A stretch of DNA of 64,000 nt from Nostoc sp. 'Peltigera membranacea cyanobiont' 210A (GTDB lineage: Bacteria > Cyanobacteriota > Cyanobacteriia > Cyanobacteriales > Nostocaceae), in contig NZ_NOLJ01000004.1 in NCBI RefSeq assembly GCF_002246015.1, positions 1 through 64,000 on the forward strand, in the 5' to 3' direction. Below, piece by piece: positions 18,155-27,288 of the stretch. Numbering within the stretch: the stretch's first letter is position 1; each line of letters begins with the position of its first letter. The notes under the pieces are model-generated. The model was given only the letters and a program-made list of their open reading frames with translations, made no database searches and had not been told where the DNA came from. The position numbers and the translations under genes were made by a program.

Positions 18155-19060
18155 TTGCAAGAAGAACCAATAACGCCACCAAAAGAAATAATTTTTAATC
18201 CTTTTTATACCCAGCATAACGGAGCAGCATATTTAGGTGATAGCCTTAAACTTATTAAATTTATTGATGATAATAGTATTAATTTAATTATCACATCACC
18301 TCCATTCGCACTGACCCGAAAAAAAGAATACGGTAACGAAACTGCTGAAAAATATATTGAGTGGTTCCTACCTTTTGCATCCGAATTTAAAAGAGTTCTC
18401 GCAGATAATGGCTCATTCGTAATAGATTTAGGCGGCGCTTACCTACCTGGTAATCCCGTGCGGAGTATCTACCAATACGAACTTTTAGTCAGATTATGCA
18501 AAGAAGTAGGTTTCTTTCTGGCTCAAGAATTTTACCACTATAATCCGGCTCGACTGCCAACCCCTGCTGAGTGGGTGACAATCAGGCGGATTCGTGTCAA
18601 AGACTCAGTAAACACAGTTTGGTGGTTGTCTAAAACACCGCATCCTAAAGCAGATAACAGAAAAGTTTTAAAGCCCTATAGCCAAAGTATGAAACAGTTA
18701 CTCAAAAATGGCTATAAAGCAAAAATACGTCCTAGTGGACATGATATTTCTGATAAATTTCAAAAGGATAACCAGGGTGCAATTCCGCCGAATTTGCTAG
18801 AAATTGCTAATACTGAATCGAATAGTGCTTATTTACGACGCTGCAAAACAGCAGAAATTAGACCCCATCCAGCACGGTTTCCTCAAGGTTTCGCCGAGTT
18901 CTTCATCAAATTCTTAACTGATGAAGGTGATATAGTATTAGACCCATTTGCAGGTTCTAACACAACCGGCTTTGTCGCTGAAACTCTGCAACGCCGATGG
19001 ATATCTTTTGAAATTAATGAAAATTATGTAATGGGAAGTCGTTATCGATTTAGCCAATAA
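18155..19060 (+). CDS. Site-specific DNA methyltransferase (probable N4-cytosine type)
   Basis: SAM-dependent DNA methyltransferase of 301 residues. The catalytic motif IV is TSPPF (residues 47-51), the form usual for N4-cytosine enzymes. The SAM-binding motif I, LDPFAGSNTTGFVAE, is near residue 262, giving the beta-class order (catalytic motif first). A target-recognition region lies between them. The start is a TTG at 18155 that keeps the conserved NPFYTQHNGAAYLGDS block. No restriction endonuclease is adjacent, so it is an orphan enzyme. From memory it resembles cyanobacterial GGCC-methylating (DmtB-like) enzymes, but specificity cannot be read from sequence. Confidence 0.88.
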   Translation: MQEEPITPPKEIIFNPFYTQHNGAAYLGDSLKLIKFIDDNSINLIITSPPFALTRKKEYGNETAEKYIEWFLPFASEFKRVLADNGSFVIDLGGAYLPGNPVRSIYQYELLVRLCKEVGFFLAQEFYHYNPARLPTPAEWVTIRRIRVKDSVNTVWWLSKTPHPKADNRKVLKPYSQSMKQLLKNGYKAKIRPSGHDISDKFQKDNQGAIPPNLLEIANTESNSAYLRRCKTAEIRPHPARFPQGFAEFFIKFLTDEGDIVLDPFAGSNTTGFVAETLQRRWISFEINENYVMGSRYRFSQ

Positions 19061-19157
19061 CCAAATTAAGTAAAGAGTCAGGAGTGAGAAGTTAAAATTG
19101 ATAACCCTTCGGCAGGCTCAGGGCATCGCTTATAACTCTTAACTCATAGCTACTCAA

Positions 19158-19370
19158 TTAAATTTCTCCATTTACCTGCATTTGATGAACTTGATCGGCT
19201 AGCTCTTGACGACCTCGATCATCTAGTTTATCAATAGCTAACATCCCCATCAGAATAACTTCTTTCAGGGTCAAACGTGTGGAATGTGCCTGTTTTTGCA
19301 CAATCTCCTTAATAATGGGACTGACACCAATCGCTGTACTAGCTCTTGCCACAGAATAAAAGGAAAACAC
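19158..19370 (-). CDS. Small hypothetical protein
   Basis: A possible 70-residue protein starting at GTG (19370). The region SPIIKEIVQKQAHSTRLTLKEVILMGMLAIDKLDDRGRQ looks like a predicted helical, protein-like sequence, and the C-terminus QMQVNGEI is hydrophilic. I do not recognise a family. The start is uncertain. It sits alone between the methyltransferase and a small HTH gene in an accessory region. Confidence 0.4.
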   Translation of the reverse strand: MFSFYSVARASTAIGVSPIIKEIVQKQAHSTRLTLKEVILMGMLAIDKLDDRGRQELADQVHQMQVNGEI

Positions 19371-19575
19371 TAATGATTCAGCCTAAATCTTAGCACTTTC
19401 AATGAGGTTATTCTCTAGAGTTAAAACTTAATTTAAATGTGTTTCAACTCATACTTCAATTAGTAAACATAAATTTTAAATTACGTCTATTGAGTTATCA
19501 AATTCTCAGTATGGCAAATCTGATACTTGCTCATTGAGGACACGTTATCGTATGATATCAATAATCTCAACAATC

Positions 19576-19770
19576 TCAACAGTTAGAATTTTGCCTATTT
19601 TTTTCCAAAATTTCTACTAAGTCCTCAATCGTCATATTAAAGATATGAGCTAATTTGGATATAGCAGAAAAGTCAACTTTTGTCATTTTGTGACTATGCG
19701 CATAAATTGTAACTGTGCTGCAAATTACCCCACAATGCTCAGAAATTTCTTTTAGTGACCACATTTTCAC
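19576..19770 (-). CDS. Small XRE-type helix-turn-helix protein
   Basis: A 64-residue protein with SLKEISEHCGVICSTVTIYAHSHKMTKVDFSAISKLAHIFNMTIEDLVEILE, read here as a compact Cro/C1-type HTH (recognition region around STVTIYAHSHKM). Such single-domain regulators are common next to accessory genes in cyanobacteria. GTG at 19770 or the ATG two codons later may be the start. Its target is unknown. Confidence 0.6.
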   Translation of the reverse strand: MKMWSLKEISEHCGVICSTVTIYAHSHKMTKVDFSAISKLAHIFNMTIEDLVEILEKNRQNSNC

Positions 19771-20320
19771 TTGTGCTACTTCTCGACGCTTTAATCTGAA
19801 CTAATCACATATTTAATAACTGGTGCATTTGCACTGCTTAGTTTCACATGACAAAACGAAAAATCTAGACGTATTTGCATCTTGTAGAGAAACGGCTTGT
19901 AGAGCTAACTTTTATGCGATCGCGACAATTGACTACAATCTAGAAACCTAAAATCTGATGCTTATTTCACATATTAGCAACATCAAAAGCAAAAACCTTT
20001 GTCCTGAGATCCTCAAAATCACTCACTAATCGCCTAGTTTGCAAACACTTTCAATATTTGTGACAACTGAGTTATGAAAAGTAGTCGACTGAAGAAAACA
20101 GTGCCCTCAGTAGAAGTATTCGCATAAACGAGACTTGTATACCACCGGGAAAACCGTACTTTAAAGAGATCGTAAATTGTCAAATATAATCTCATGAACA
20201 CGCTTTACAGAACTATACAGCGTAAATAAGAATAATAACTTAACCGAAGTAAAATTTTCCTGAATACAGGCAATTAATGCCGTCATAAGGAAAAGCAGTG
20301 AGTAGAGGAGAGAGAAAGCG
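19771..20320. other. Intergenic region before the GDSL hydrolase gene
   Basis: A 550-base divergent spacer between the HTH gene and the hydrolase. I find no coding potential and no strong inverted repeat. A single GCGATCGC occurs near 19917-19924. It presumably holds both promoters. Confidence 0.45.
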
Positions 20321-21376
20321 ATGAGGGACCCTTATCTGTTGGCAGCAGGCTTGTTAACAGGATTAGCAATACCAGCATCGGCTCTTCCACATCTGTCAAT
20401 TGTCCTGCCAGAAAGTTCTAGATTCCTGTGGGATTTAAAACAAGGTTCACAGACAATAGTCAGTACAAAAATTATCAAGAGCGTTGATCTCTCCTTACCC
20501 GAACTCAGCGGCCAAGCGTTCCAACCCCTAAAAAGTTCGCAGCCAATAGTAAGTGAGAAAAACGTCCCTAGCGTACCAGAATTCAGCAGTCAGGGATTAC
20601 CAGTATCAACAGAGTCATCACTCAACCCCAGCACCCAAGCAACTAGCCTCTTATTGACATCTGGAAATCAACTTTACTACCAAAGATTGGCAGCTCTGAA
20701 AACAGGTCAGATTTATACACGCGTAAATAGTGATAATTTGCAATCATTGTGGGAGTCGATCAAGAAACGTCAGCTAACTTATGATGACTGGAAAAGTTTA
20801 TTAACTTTAGAAGCTAGAGCGATCGCTCAAGGTCAAGGTGCCAATCATCTAAGTATTTTAGTTGGTGATTCTTTGAGTATGTGGTTTCCGAGAGAAAAAC
20901 TGCCTGCTGGTAAATTGTGGCTGAATCAAGGTATATCTGGAGATACTTCTAGTGGCGTTTTAAAAAGATTGGGGGCATTTTCAGCAACGCGCCCAGATGT
21001 TATTTACATCATGGCTGGGATTAACGACCTACGAAAAGGCGCTAGTGATGAAACAATTTTGCATAATTATCGCCGGATTGTCCGGCGTTTACGCCAGACT
21101 CACCCCAAAGCTCAAATCATTGTCCAATCAATTTTGCCTACTCGTCTACCAAAAATTTCTAATAGCCGTATTCGTCATCTCAACATCCAACTAACCGTGA
21201 TTGCCAAACAAGAAGGCGCTAATTATCTCAATATTTATAGCTGGTTTACGGATATGGAAGGCAATTTGCGCCCAGAATTAACCACAGATGGGTTGCACCT
21301 GTCTCAAGAGGGATATGATGTCTGGCGAACGGCACTACAGCAGATAGAATACACACTCACTCAGCGTGAGAATTGA
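20321..21376 (+). CDS. Exported SGNH/GDSL-family hydrolase
   Basis: A 351-residue esterase/lipase-like enzyme of the SGNH superfamily. Residues 1-22 are a signal peptide (LLAAGLLTGLAIPASALP). Residues 23-170 are a low-conservation, Ser/Pro-rich linker. The catalytic domain has block I VGDSLS (Ser184), block II GISGD (Gly204 region), block III AGIND (Asn235) and block V DGLHL (Asp323, His326), so all catalytic residues are present. The probable location is periplasmic or outer face. The substrate is unknown; acyl or acetyl esters of envelope polysaccharide are possible. The start ATG follows GAGGAG/GAG-rich sequence. Confidence 0.9.
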   Translation: MRDPYLLAAGLLTGLAIPASALPHLSIVLPESSRFLWDLKQGSQTIVSTKIIKSVDLSLPELSGQAFQPLKSSQPIVSEKNVPSVPEFSSQGLPVSTESSLNPSTQATSLLLTSGNQLYYQRLAALKTGQIYTRVNSDNLQSLWESIKKRQLTYDDWKSLLTLEARAIAQGQGANHLSILVGDSLSMWFPREKLPAGKLWLNQGISGDTSSGVLKRLGAFSATRPDVIYIMAGINDLRKGASDETILHNYRRIVRRLRQTHPKAQIIVQSILPTRLPKISNSRIRHLNIQLTVIAKQEGANYLNIYSWFTDMEGNLRPELTTDGLHLSQEGYDVWRTALQQIEYTLTQREN

Positions 21377-21490
21377 GCGATCGCTTTGCCGACACTTGGA
21401 GCGATGTCTACGATGGTCACTGAGCTTATTGTACTGAGCGCAGTCGAAGTATGCCGAAGTGCGGGCTGCGCCTACGCAATTTTTAAATTT

Positions 21491-21847
21491 ATGGAAGTTA
21501 CTGATACTGATGCCATCAATATACGTTCTGTAATTGAATACCAATTGGCAGCCTTTAAAAAAGATGATGCCCAAAGCGCTTTTGCCTTTGCTAGTCCAGC
21601 AATTCAGGCGCAATTCGTAACCCCAGAAAATTTTATACAGATGGTAAAGACAAGCTATCCAGCAGTATACCGTCCTCGTTCTGTCTTTTTTGAGAAGATA
21701 ACAACCATCCAGGAAAATATAACTCAACCAGTGCTGCTACTTGCTCCTGATGGAGCTCCCTTGAGGGCTTTATATTTTATGGAAAAACAGCGCAATAATA
21801 TCTGGAGGATTAACGGTTGCTTTCTAGTTTCTGTAGAAGGTAAATAA
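21491..21847 (+). CDS. DUF4864-type protein
   Basis: A 118-residue protein with INIRSVIEYQLAAFKKDDAQSAFAFASPAIQAQF, PENFIQMVKTSYPAVYRPRSV and LRALYFMEKQRNNIWRINGC, the layout of DUF4864 domains (NTF2-like fold, function unknown). I placed the start at the ATG 21491. The reading frame is open further upstream, but that part lies in a dispersed repeat (CTGAGCGCAGTCGAAGTATG words) and is not protein-like. It follows the GDSL hydrolase gene by about 115 bases. Confidence 0.8.
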   Translation: MEVTDTDAINIRSVIEYQLAAFKKDDAQSAFAFASPAIQAQFVTPENFIQMVKTSYPAVYRPRSVFFEKITTIQENITQPVLLLAPDGAPLRALYFMEKQRNNIWRINGCFLVSVEGK

Positions 21848-21872
21848 ACTTTATATTTATAGAACTAAAATC

Positions 21873-22703
21873 CTATACTTTAACGCCCAAGGCTTCCCTA
21901 TTTAAAACCTGATTTAACTTACCGCTACGATAACCTTCTAAATCTAAGGTTACGTAGATAAATCCAAAATCTTGAAATGCCGAAACTAATGTTTGTAAAT
22001 CGTTAGTCAACACAAACTCTTTGATTTGTTCTGGTGGTAATTCAATACGTGCTGTATCCCCTTCCGATCGCACGCGTAAATTCTGCCAACCTAGCTTTCG
22101 CAGATAAATTTCTCCTCTGCCAACTCGTTGCAACTTAGCGACAGTAATCTCTTCACCGTAAGGAAACCGGGAACTGAGGCAAGGTTGAGCAGGTTTATCC
22201 CACCAAGGTAAACCGAGTTGTTGCGAAAGTTGGCGAACTTCAACTTTGGTGACACCTACTTCTGCTAAAGGCGATCGCGCTCCTCTTTCCTTAGCCGCCT
22301 GAATTCCTGGGCGATAATCATGCAAATCATCAGCATTCACCCCATCCACCACGTAAGGATAACCCAACTGTAAAGCTAAGGGTTTGAGAGTGTCGTGCAA
22401 CTCACTTTTACAGAAATAACAGCGATTAACCGGGTTAGAAGTGTAATTGGGATTTTCCATCTCGTGAGTCTGGACGATTTTATGAGGAATCCCAATGGTT
22501 GCAGCTTGAATTTTCGCGTCTTCCAATTCTTCTGGTAATAGCGAAGGAGAAACAGCCGTGACAGCTAAAGCGCGATCGCCCAACACATCATAAGCAATTT
22601 TGGCAACCAAAGTGCTATCAACACCACCAGAGTAGGCAATCAACGCCTGCTCCATTTCTCTAAATAAGGCTCTCAATTGCTCAAATTTTTCTGTCAGCAT
22701 CAT
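21873..22703 (-). CDS. larE: LarE-type ATP-dependent sacrificial sulfur transferase
   Basis: ATP-pyrophosphatase superfamily enzyme. In lactate racemase maturation, LarE adenylates the pyridinium dicarboxylate precursor and gives up a sulfur from its own cysteine. The PP-loop ALIAYSGGVDSTLVAK is near the N-terminus. WWDKPAQPCLSSRFPYG carries a Cys at about residue 175, corresponding to the sacrificial Cys176 of the Lactobacillus enzyme. A CYFC pair lies earlier. I chose the ATG at 22703; upstream codons are open but weak. No larA, larB or larC is adjacent, so the cofactor pathway cannot be confirmed from this window. Confidence 0.87.
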   Translation of the reverse strand: MMLTEKFEQLRALFREMEQALIAYSGGVDSTLVAKIAYDVLGDRALAVTAVSPSLLPEELEDAKIQAATIGIPHKIVQTHEMENPNYTSNPVNRCYFCKSELHDTLKPLALQLGYPYVVDGVNADDLHDYRPGIQAAKERGARSPLAEVGVTKVEVRQLSQQLGLPWWDKPAQPCLSSRFPYGEEITVAKLQRVGRGEIYLRKLGWQNLRVRSEGDTARIELPPEQIKEFVLTNDLQTLVSAFQDFGFIYVTLDLEGYRSGKLNQVLNREALGVKV

Positions 22704-22763
22704 TTTCCAATCCTGCCAAAACCCTATAGCACCCAACAATTTATATTGTAGTCATTTGTTATG

Positions 22764-22798
22764 GGGCATTGGGCATTGGGCATTGGGCATTGGGCATT
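22764..22798. repeat. Tandem heptamer repeat (STRR), unit GGGCATT
   Basis: Five perfect GGGCATT units lie in the spacer between larE and the hybrid kinase gene, followed by C/T-rich CCTCCC/CTGCC words up to about 22862. Non-coding STRR-class repeat. Confidence 0.9.
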
Positions 22799-22865
22799 GG
22801 GTTATTTATTCTCCTCGCCTCCACTGCCTCCCCTGCTTTCTGATCTCCCCCTGCTCCCTGCCTCT

Positions 22866-24710
22866 CTATATTGCCGGTTTGCTGTACTTGGCTACCAGAC
22901 TGGCTAAAAGTGGTAAATCAATTGGTTTAGAAATATAGTCATTTACTCCGGCATTTAGACAGGTTTCGCGATCGCCTTTCATCGCCATTGCTGTTTGAAC
23001 AATTACCGGAATCTTCCGATATTGCTGATTTTCTCGCAGTTGTTGCACCAAGTTAAGACCATTTCCATCTGTCAGACAAACATCCATTAAAATTACTGCT
23101 GGATCTAACTGTGTTAGAGCTTCCCACATCTCGGCAGCATTCTTAACCCAAGTCACTTGATATCCCAAATTACGTAGATAAATTTGCATCAAATTGGCAT
23201 TGGGTAAATCATTTTCTACCAGCAAAACTTCTACAGAATAACTAGGTGTCAAAGGCAGAGGAAATGAGGAAAATTCTGCTTCCCCTGCTTCCTCATCTTC
23301 CTCTCCACCCTCATCTCCTCCTACTCCCAGTTCTTGCTTAAGGGGAAGTACAAGAGTAAAACGGGAGCCACGATCTATTTCCGATTCTACTTTCACCGAA
23401 CCACCGTGAATTTGGGCGAGTTTCTGAGTCACTGCTAAACCCAAACCAGTACCTTCAATACCATCTGCTACGGCCTTGGCAATTTGGAAATATGGCTGAA
23501 ACAGTTGAACTTGGTCTTCTTGGGAAATGCCAGTGCCAGTATCCCAAACTGTAAAATGCACAAATACACCTTTGGAAGCAATCTGTAAGCCAACACTTCC
23601 TTTACTGGTAAACTTTAGGGCGTTGAAGAGTAAATTCAACAACATTTGCTTGAGTCGTAAGGGGTCAGCTACTAGGGTTGTAATATCAGGTTCAAGTTCT
23701 AGGCACAGTCTCAAACCCTTATTAGCGGCTTTCTCTTTCACCAATGCTAAAACATTGCTACATAGCAGTTGCACATCTACTGTTTCCCACTGTACTTCTA
23801 GCTGATTTGCTTCAATTTTAGAGAGATCCAAAATATCATTAATCAGAGCTAGTAAGTGTTTACCGCTAGACTGAATGATATTTAAATACTCTTGCTGACG
23901 TTCTTTACTTGGTTCGTACCCTGGAGCTAAAAGCAGATGGGTAAACCCAATAATGGAACTAAGCGGTGTGCGAATTTCGTGGCTGGTGTTTGCCAGAAAC
24001 TGATTTTTCAGTTGATTAGTGCGCTCCAATTCTTGATTAGAGTTACTTAACTGTTGACACCGTTGCGGCCAAGACAAGATGTGTCTAAGTTGTACCAAGG
24101 CTGTAGTACACTGCTTGGCAGACCTTGCCATCAATTGCGATCTGAGTTGAGCTTGCGATTCTATGAGCGACTCATGATGAGAACTTAGGGGCGGTGTGGC
24201 GATAATTAGCCAGCCTATAACGCTGCCAGAATCATCCGCCAACCGCCAAGCGCTTGGTAGTTGTTGATTCTCAAGCTGTTGCAGATCTTCAAGTTTTATC
24301 ACCTCTTGCAATCTCAACAGCAGCTTGTTTTCTGCTGTCAGCACTTCTAGAAATAAAGGCGCTGAATGTGGGGACGAAGAACGGGAAACATAGCAAACTG
24401 TGGCAACAGTTTCTTGTGGTTGACACATAGCGATGCCTACGGCACATTCTGTAAGTGCCAGATTACTGCTATTAACAGCACTGTTAATCTCGTTAACCAC
24501 GGTTTGGAAAATTTCCGCTTGTGCTGCTTCTGGCTGTGGGACCGTGTTACAAGCAGAAAGCAAGCAATCATTAAGGCGACTTTGCAACTGGTTTAAGCTG
24601 CTCTCCAGCCACAGCTGCGCGCGAAGTTGCTCAATTGTTGTCAAAAGTTTTGGCGTTACATCTATCAGTGAGTTCTGGTCTGGTAAGCTTGAATACTGCT
24701 GCATGGTCAA
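22866..24710 (-). CDS. Hybrid sensor histidine kinase/response regulator
   Basis: A 614-residue cytoplasmic kinase with no predicted membrane segment. The N-terminal 220 residues are helical with a divergent GAF-like sensory region (about 40-180). HisKA has FLANTSHEIRTPLSSIIGF (His244). HATPase has the N box LLFNALKF, G1 WDTGTGIS and G2 GTGLGLAV. After an acidic Glu-rich linker (464-480) a C-terminal receiver (about 493-612) carries the phospho-acceptor Asp543 in VILMDVCLTDGNG and a terminal SKPIDLP. All catalytic elements are intact. The signal is unknown. The 3' end abuts a repeat region shared with the larE side. Confidence 0.92.
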   Translation of the reverse strand: MTMQQYSSLPDQNSLIDVTPKLLTTIEQLRAQLWLESSLNQLQSRLNDCLLSACNTVPQPEAAQAEIFQTVVNEINSAVNSSNLALTECAVGIAMCQPQETVATVCYVSRSSSPHSAPLFLEVLTAENKLLLRLQEVIKLEDLQQLENQQLPSAWRLADDSGSVIGWLIIATPPLSSHHESLIESQAQLRSQLMARSAKQCTTALVQLRHILSWPQRCQQLSNSNQELERTNQLKNQFLANTSHEIRTPLSSIIGFTHLLLAPGYEPSKERQQEYLNIIQSSGKHLLALINDILDLSKIEANQLEVQWETVDVQLLCSNVLALVKEKAANKGLRLCLELEPDITTLVADPLRLKQMLLNLLFNALKFTSKGSVGLQIASKGVFVHFTVWDTGTGISQEDQVQLFQPYFQIAKAVADGIEGTGLGLAVTQKLAQIHGGSVKVESEIDRGSRFTLVLPLKQELGVGGDEGGEEDEEAGEAEFSSFPLPLTPSYSVEVLLVENDLPNANLMQIYLRNLGYQVTWVKNAAEMWEALTQLDPAVILMDVCLTDGNGLNLVQQLRENQQYRKIPVIVQTAMAMKGDRETCLNAGVNDYISKPIDLPLLASLVAKYSKPAI

Positions 24711-24912
24711 CTAGACCGTTGAACAAGTTTAGCTACGCATAAAAATCCCAACAGGATTTTATGTATATTAGCGGACAATTCTTTTTTATTTATAAATTAC
24801 AACTTATGTTGTTATAAACCATAACTTATGATGTCGAGTTTAGCAGCTACTCCAAAAAAAAATTATTGTATGAACCACTAACCTAAAATTTTTTAAACCC
24901 AACTGAAGACTT

Positions 24913-25779
24913 ATGGATACACAATTAGCCCAACTAATCGTTAATGGGATTGCGGTGGGGAGCATTATTGCTCTAGCCGCAGTCGGACTGACTCTTACCT
25001 ATGGAATTTTACGGCTATCTAACTTTGCTCATGGTGACTTTCTCACTTTAGGAGCCTATCTCACCTGGTTGATAAACACCATTGGAGTCAATATTTGGCT
25101 GTCGATGATCCTAGCTGCGGCGGGAACAGTAGCAGCAATGCTGTTATCGGAAAAGTTACTGTGGTCAAAGATGCGCTCTATTCGTGCTACTTCCACTACG
25201 CTGATTATTATTTCTATCGGACTTGCCTTATTTCTTCGCAATGGGATTATTTTTCTCTGGGGTGGCAAGAACCAAAATTATAATTTACCTGTTACTCCGG
25301 CTTTAGATATTTTGGGTTTAAAGATACCGCAAAATCAATTATTGGTATTAGGATTGGCGGTGCTAGCAATTTTGGCGCTGCATTACCTGCTGCAAAATAC
25401 CAAAATTGGTAAGGCGATGCGAGCAGTTGCGGACGATCTGGACTTAGCCAGGGTTTCAGGTATCAATGTTGACCGAGTAATTTTCTGGACTTGGCTAATA
25501 GCTGGCACTCTTACATCATTGGGCGGCAGTATGTATGGATTAATTACAGCCGTGCGCCCGAATATGGGATGGTTCTTAATCTTACCATTATTTGCCTCAG
25601 TAATACTCGGTGGAATTGGCAATCCCTACGGTGCGATCGCAGCAGCTTTTATCATTGGCATCGTCCAAGAAGTCAGCACTCCTTGGCTGGGTTCCCAGTA
25701 TAAACAAGGTATCGCACTGTTGATCATGATTTTGGTGCTGCTCATTCGTCCCAAAGGTTTATTCAAAGGAACGATTTGA
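24913..25779 (+). CDS. Branched-chain/neutral amino acid ABC transporter permease (LivH type)
   Basis: A 288-residue inner-membrane permease with about eight hydrophobic helices. Typical LivH blocks are GSIIALAAVGLTLTYGILRLSNFAHG near the N-terminus, and MRAVADDLDLARVSGINVDRV and LGGIGNPYGAIAAA later. It would work with a LivM-like permease, ATPases and a binding protein, none of which is adjacent. In Anabaena the analogous neutral amino acid (Nat) system also has dispersed genes, and this could be its LivH-like permease. Substrate assignment is inference. Confidence 0.92.
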   Translation: MDTQLAQLIVNGIAVGSIIALAAVGLTLTYGILRLSNFAHGDFLTLGAYLTWLINTIGVNIWLSMILAAAGTVAAMLLSEKLLWSKMRSIRATSTTLIIISIGLALFLRNGIIFLWGGKNQNYNLPVTPALDILGLKIPQNQLLVLGLAVLAILALHYLLQNTKIGKAMRAVADDLDLARVSGINVDRVIFWTWLIAGTLTSLGGSMYGLITAVRPNMGWFLILPLFASVILGGIGNPYGAIAAAFIIGIVQEVSTPWLGSQYKQGIALLIMILVLLIRPKGLFKGTI

Positions 25780-25800
25780 GCAGCACCACTCCACTTCTAA

Positions 25801-25938
25801 TTATTCAATAATGTGGAAATAGTAGGCTGCTACCAAGAAATTGATCGCTAATAAGAACAGTGCCCAGCCTGTGCGAAAGGCGTAGGGAGGTTTAGCTCCA
25901 CTGTCGGCAACTGGTAAATCTTTGCTTTTAGCAGTCAT
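25801..25938 (-). CDS. psaX: Photosystem I subunit PsaX
   Basis: A 45-residue single-helix protein, short enough to be missed by most gene calling. The translated C-terminal part has PPYAFRTGWALFLLAINF followed by LVAAYYFHIIE. This matches the known PsaX sequence pattern (YAFRT-W-LLLAINFLVAAYYF) of thermophilic and Nostoc-type photosystem I. PsaX is a peripheral subunit with one transmembrane helix that binds a chlorophyll at the edge of the complex. The ATG at 25936-25938 is preceded by AGGAG (25949-25953 on this strand). It lies between the convergent LivH gene and lipA, 22 bases from the former's stop. Confidence 0.93.
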   Translation of the reverse strand: MTAKSKDLPVADSGAKPPYAFRTGWALFLLAINFLVAAYYFHIIE

Positions 25939-26127
25939 AATGCGATTCTCCTAATGTCAGGACTTTTTAAGAAATACCAAACTGGCGTACCAAATACTCA
26001 AATTCTTCAAGAATATTTGTGTGAAGTTGGGAATTGAGAAGAGGCAGAGGGGCAGGGAGCAGGGTGAAGAGGGAAAAGAGGTAATTTTTTATTCTCCCCC
26101 TTGCCCCCTGCCCCCTGCTCCCCTGCT

Positions 26128-27060
26128 TCATCCCCACTCCCCACTCCCCACTCCCTCCTCTCCAGCATGATAGGAACTGCGAACCAGAGGCCCAGAACGA
26201 ACGTGGTTGAATCCCATTTCCCATGCTAATCTGCCAAGCCGATCGAATTCCTCTGGAGTCCAATATTTTTGGACTGGCAAATGTTCTAAAGAAGGACGCA
26301 TATACTGCCCAATAGTCAAGCGATCGCATCCCACAGCCTTTAAATCAGCCATTGCTTCAAGAACTTCATCAAGTGTTTCTCCGTGTCCCAGCATCAAACC
26401 TGATTTGGTGGGAATTGTCGAATCGATTTCTTTAACCATAGCCAGCACCAAGAGCGAGCGATCGTATTTGGCTCCCCGGCGCACTGGGCCAGTTAACCGC
26501 CGCACTGTCTCAATATTGTGATTGAAACAAGCTGGTTTGGCTTTCACAATCATCTCTATCCGCTGGCGTTGACCTGACTCCCCAACACCAGCACCACCCC
26601 AAAAATCTGGGGTTAGCACTTCAATTTGAGTCTCTGGGTTCAATTGGCGGATAGTCGCGATCGTCTCTACAAAATGCCCTGCACCTTGATCGGGCAAGTC
26701 ATCACGGGCTACAGAAGTCAGCACCACATAACGCAATCCCAAAAGCTGCACCGCCTGGGCAACCTTTTCAGGTTCCTCTAAATCAAGAGGCATTGGTGCA
26801 TGACCTTTATCTACTTGACAGAAAGCACAAGAGCGTGTGCAGGTAGGCCCCATTAGCAAAAAAGTTGCAGTTTTTTGGGCATAGCACTCCCCCCGGTTAG
26901 GGCAGCGTCCTTCTTCACAAATCGTGTGAATTTGGCGCTGCTTAATAATGCGTTGTACGGTAGAGATTTCACTGGCTTTACCAATTGGGCGACGTAACCA
27001 GCTAGGCATTGCCTTAATTTCAGACTTTAGTTCGGCTTGTTGTGACGAAATCATAGACAT
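26128..27060 (-). CDS. lipA: Lipoyl synthase
   Basis: Radical-SAM enzyme that inserts two sulfurs into octanoyl-carrier protein domains to make lipoate. The auxiliary-cluster motif is [12 protein letters not shown] and the radical-SAM motif is [11 protein letters not shown], both complete. Conserved [24 protein letters not shown] and the RSSYHAGE end are present. The last ten residues (EGVGSGEWG) are encoded by the CCCCACT heptamer array, so a repeat has extended the natural C-terminus. The 310-residue length is otherwise normal. psaX follows on the same strand after 189 bases. Confidence 0.96.
   Translation of the reverse strand: MSMISSQQAELKSEIKAMPSWLRRPIGKASEISTVQRIIKQRQIHTICEEGRCPNRGECYAQKTATFLLMGPTCTRSCAFCQVDKGHAPMPLDLEEPEKVAQAVQLLGLRYVVLTSVARDDLPDQGAGHFVETIATIRQLNPETQIEVLTPDFWGGAGVGESGQRQRIEMIVKAKPACFNHNIETVRRLTGPVRRGAKYDRSLLVLAMVKEIDSTIPTKSGLMLGHGETLDEVLEAMADLKAVGCDRLTIGQYMRPSLEHLPVQKYWTPEEFDRLGRLAWEMGFNHVRSGPLVRSSYHAGEEGVGSGEWG
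26132..26152. repeat. Tandem heptamer repeat (STRR), unit CCCCACT, overlapping lipA
   Basis: Three perfect CCCCACT units lie across the 3' end of lipA, with related CCCCTGC/CCCCCTG words extending to about 26095. The stop codon and last codons of lipA lie in this repeat. Confidence 0.85.
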
Positions 27061-27288
27061 CCAAGCAAGATGCGGATATAGATGTAGTGGTCTGTTGATT
27101 AAATATCACAATGACACAAATTTAAAAGAGCGCAAGCAAAAGTTTTGCAAAACACCTCTAACAATGTCATTTATACCGAAATATACTATCCCCCAATTGC
27201 TAGAAATTATGTATATAGTGGGAGGATTCTCAAGGACAATCGGCAAAACCGCTATTTACACTTATAGTTTCTGTTAGAGCAAACAGTC

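Noticed and set aside
22756-22938. Forward frame through the GGGCATT array
   Set aside because: The translation is periodic GIGHWALGIGHW from the heptamers and continues into the kinase gene on the other strand.
27163-27276. Short forward frame before the response regulator
   Set aside because: 37 codons with no family resemblance. It is better explained as promoter or leader sequence.
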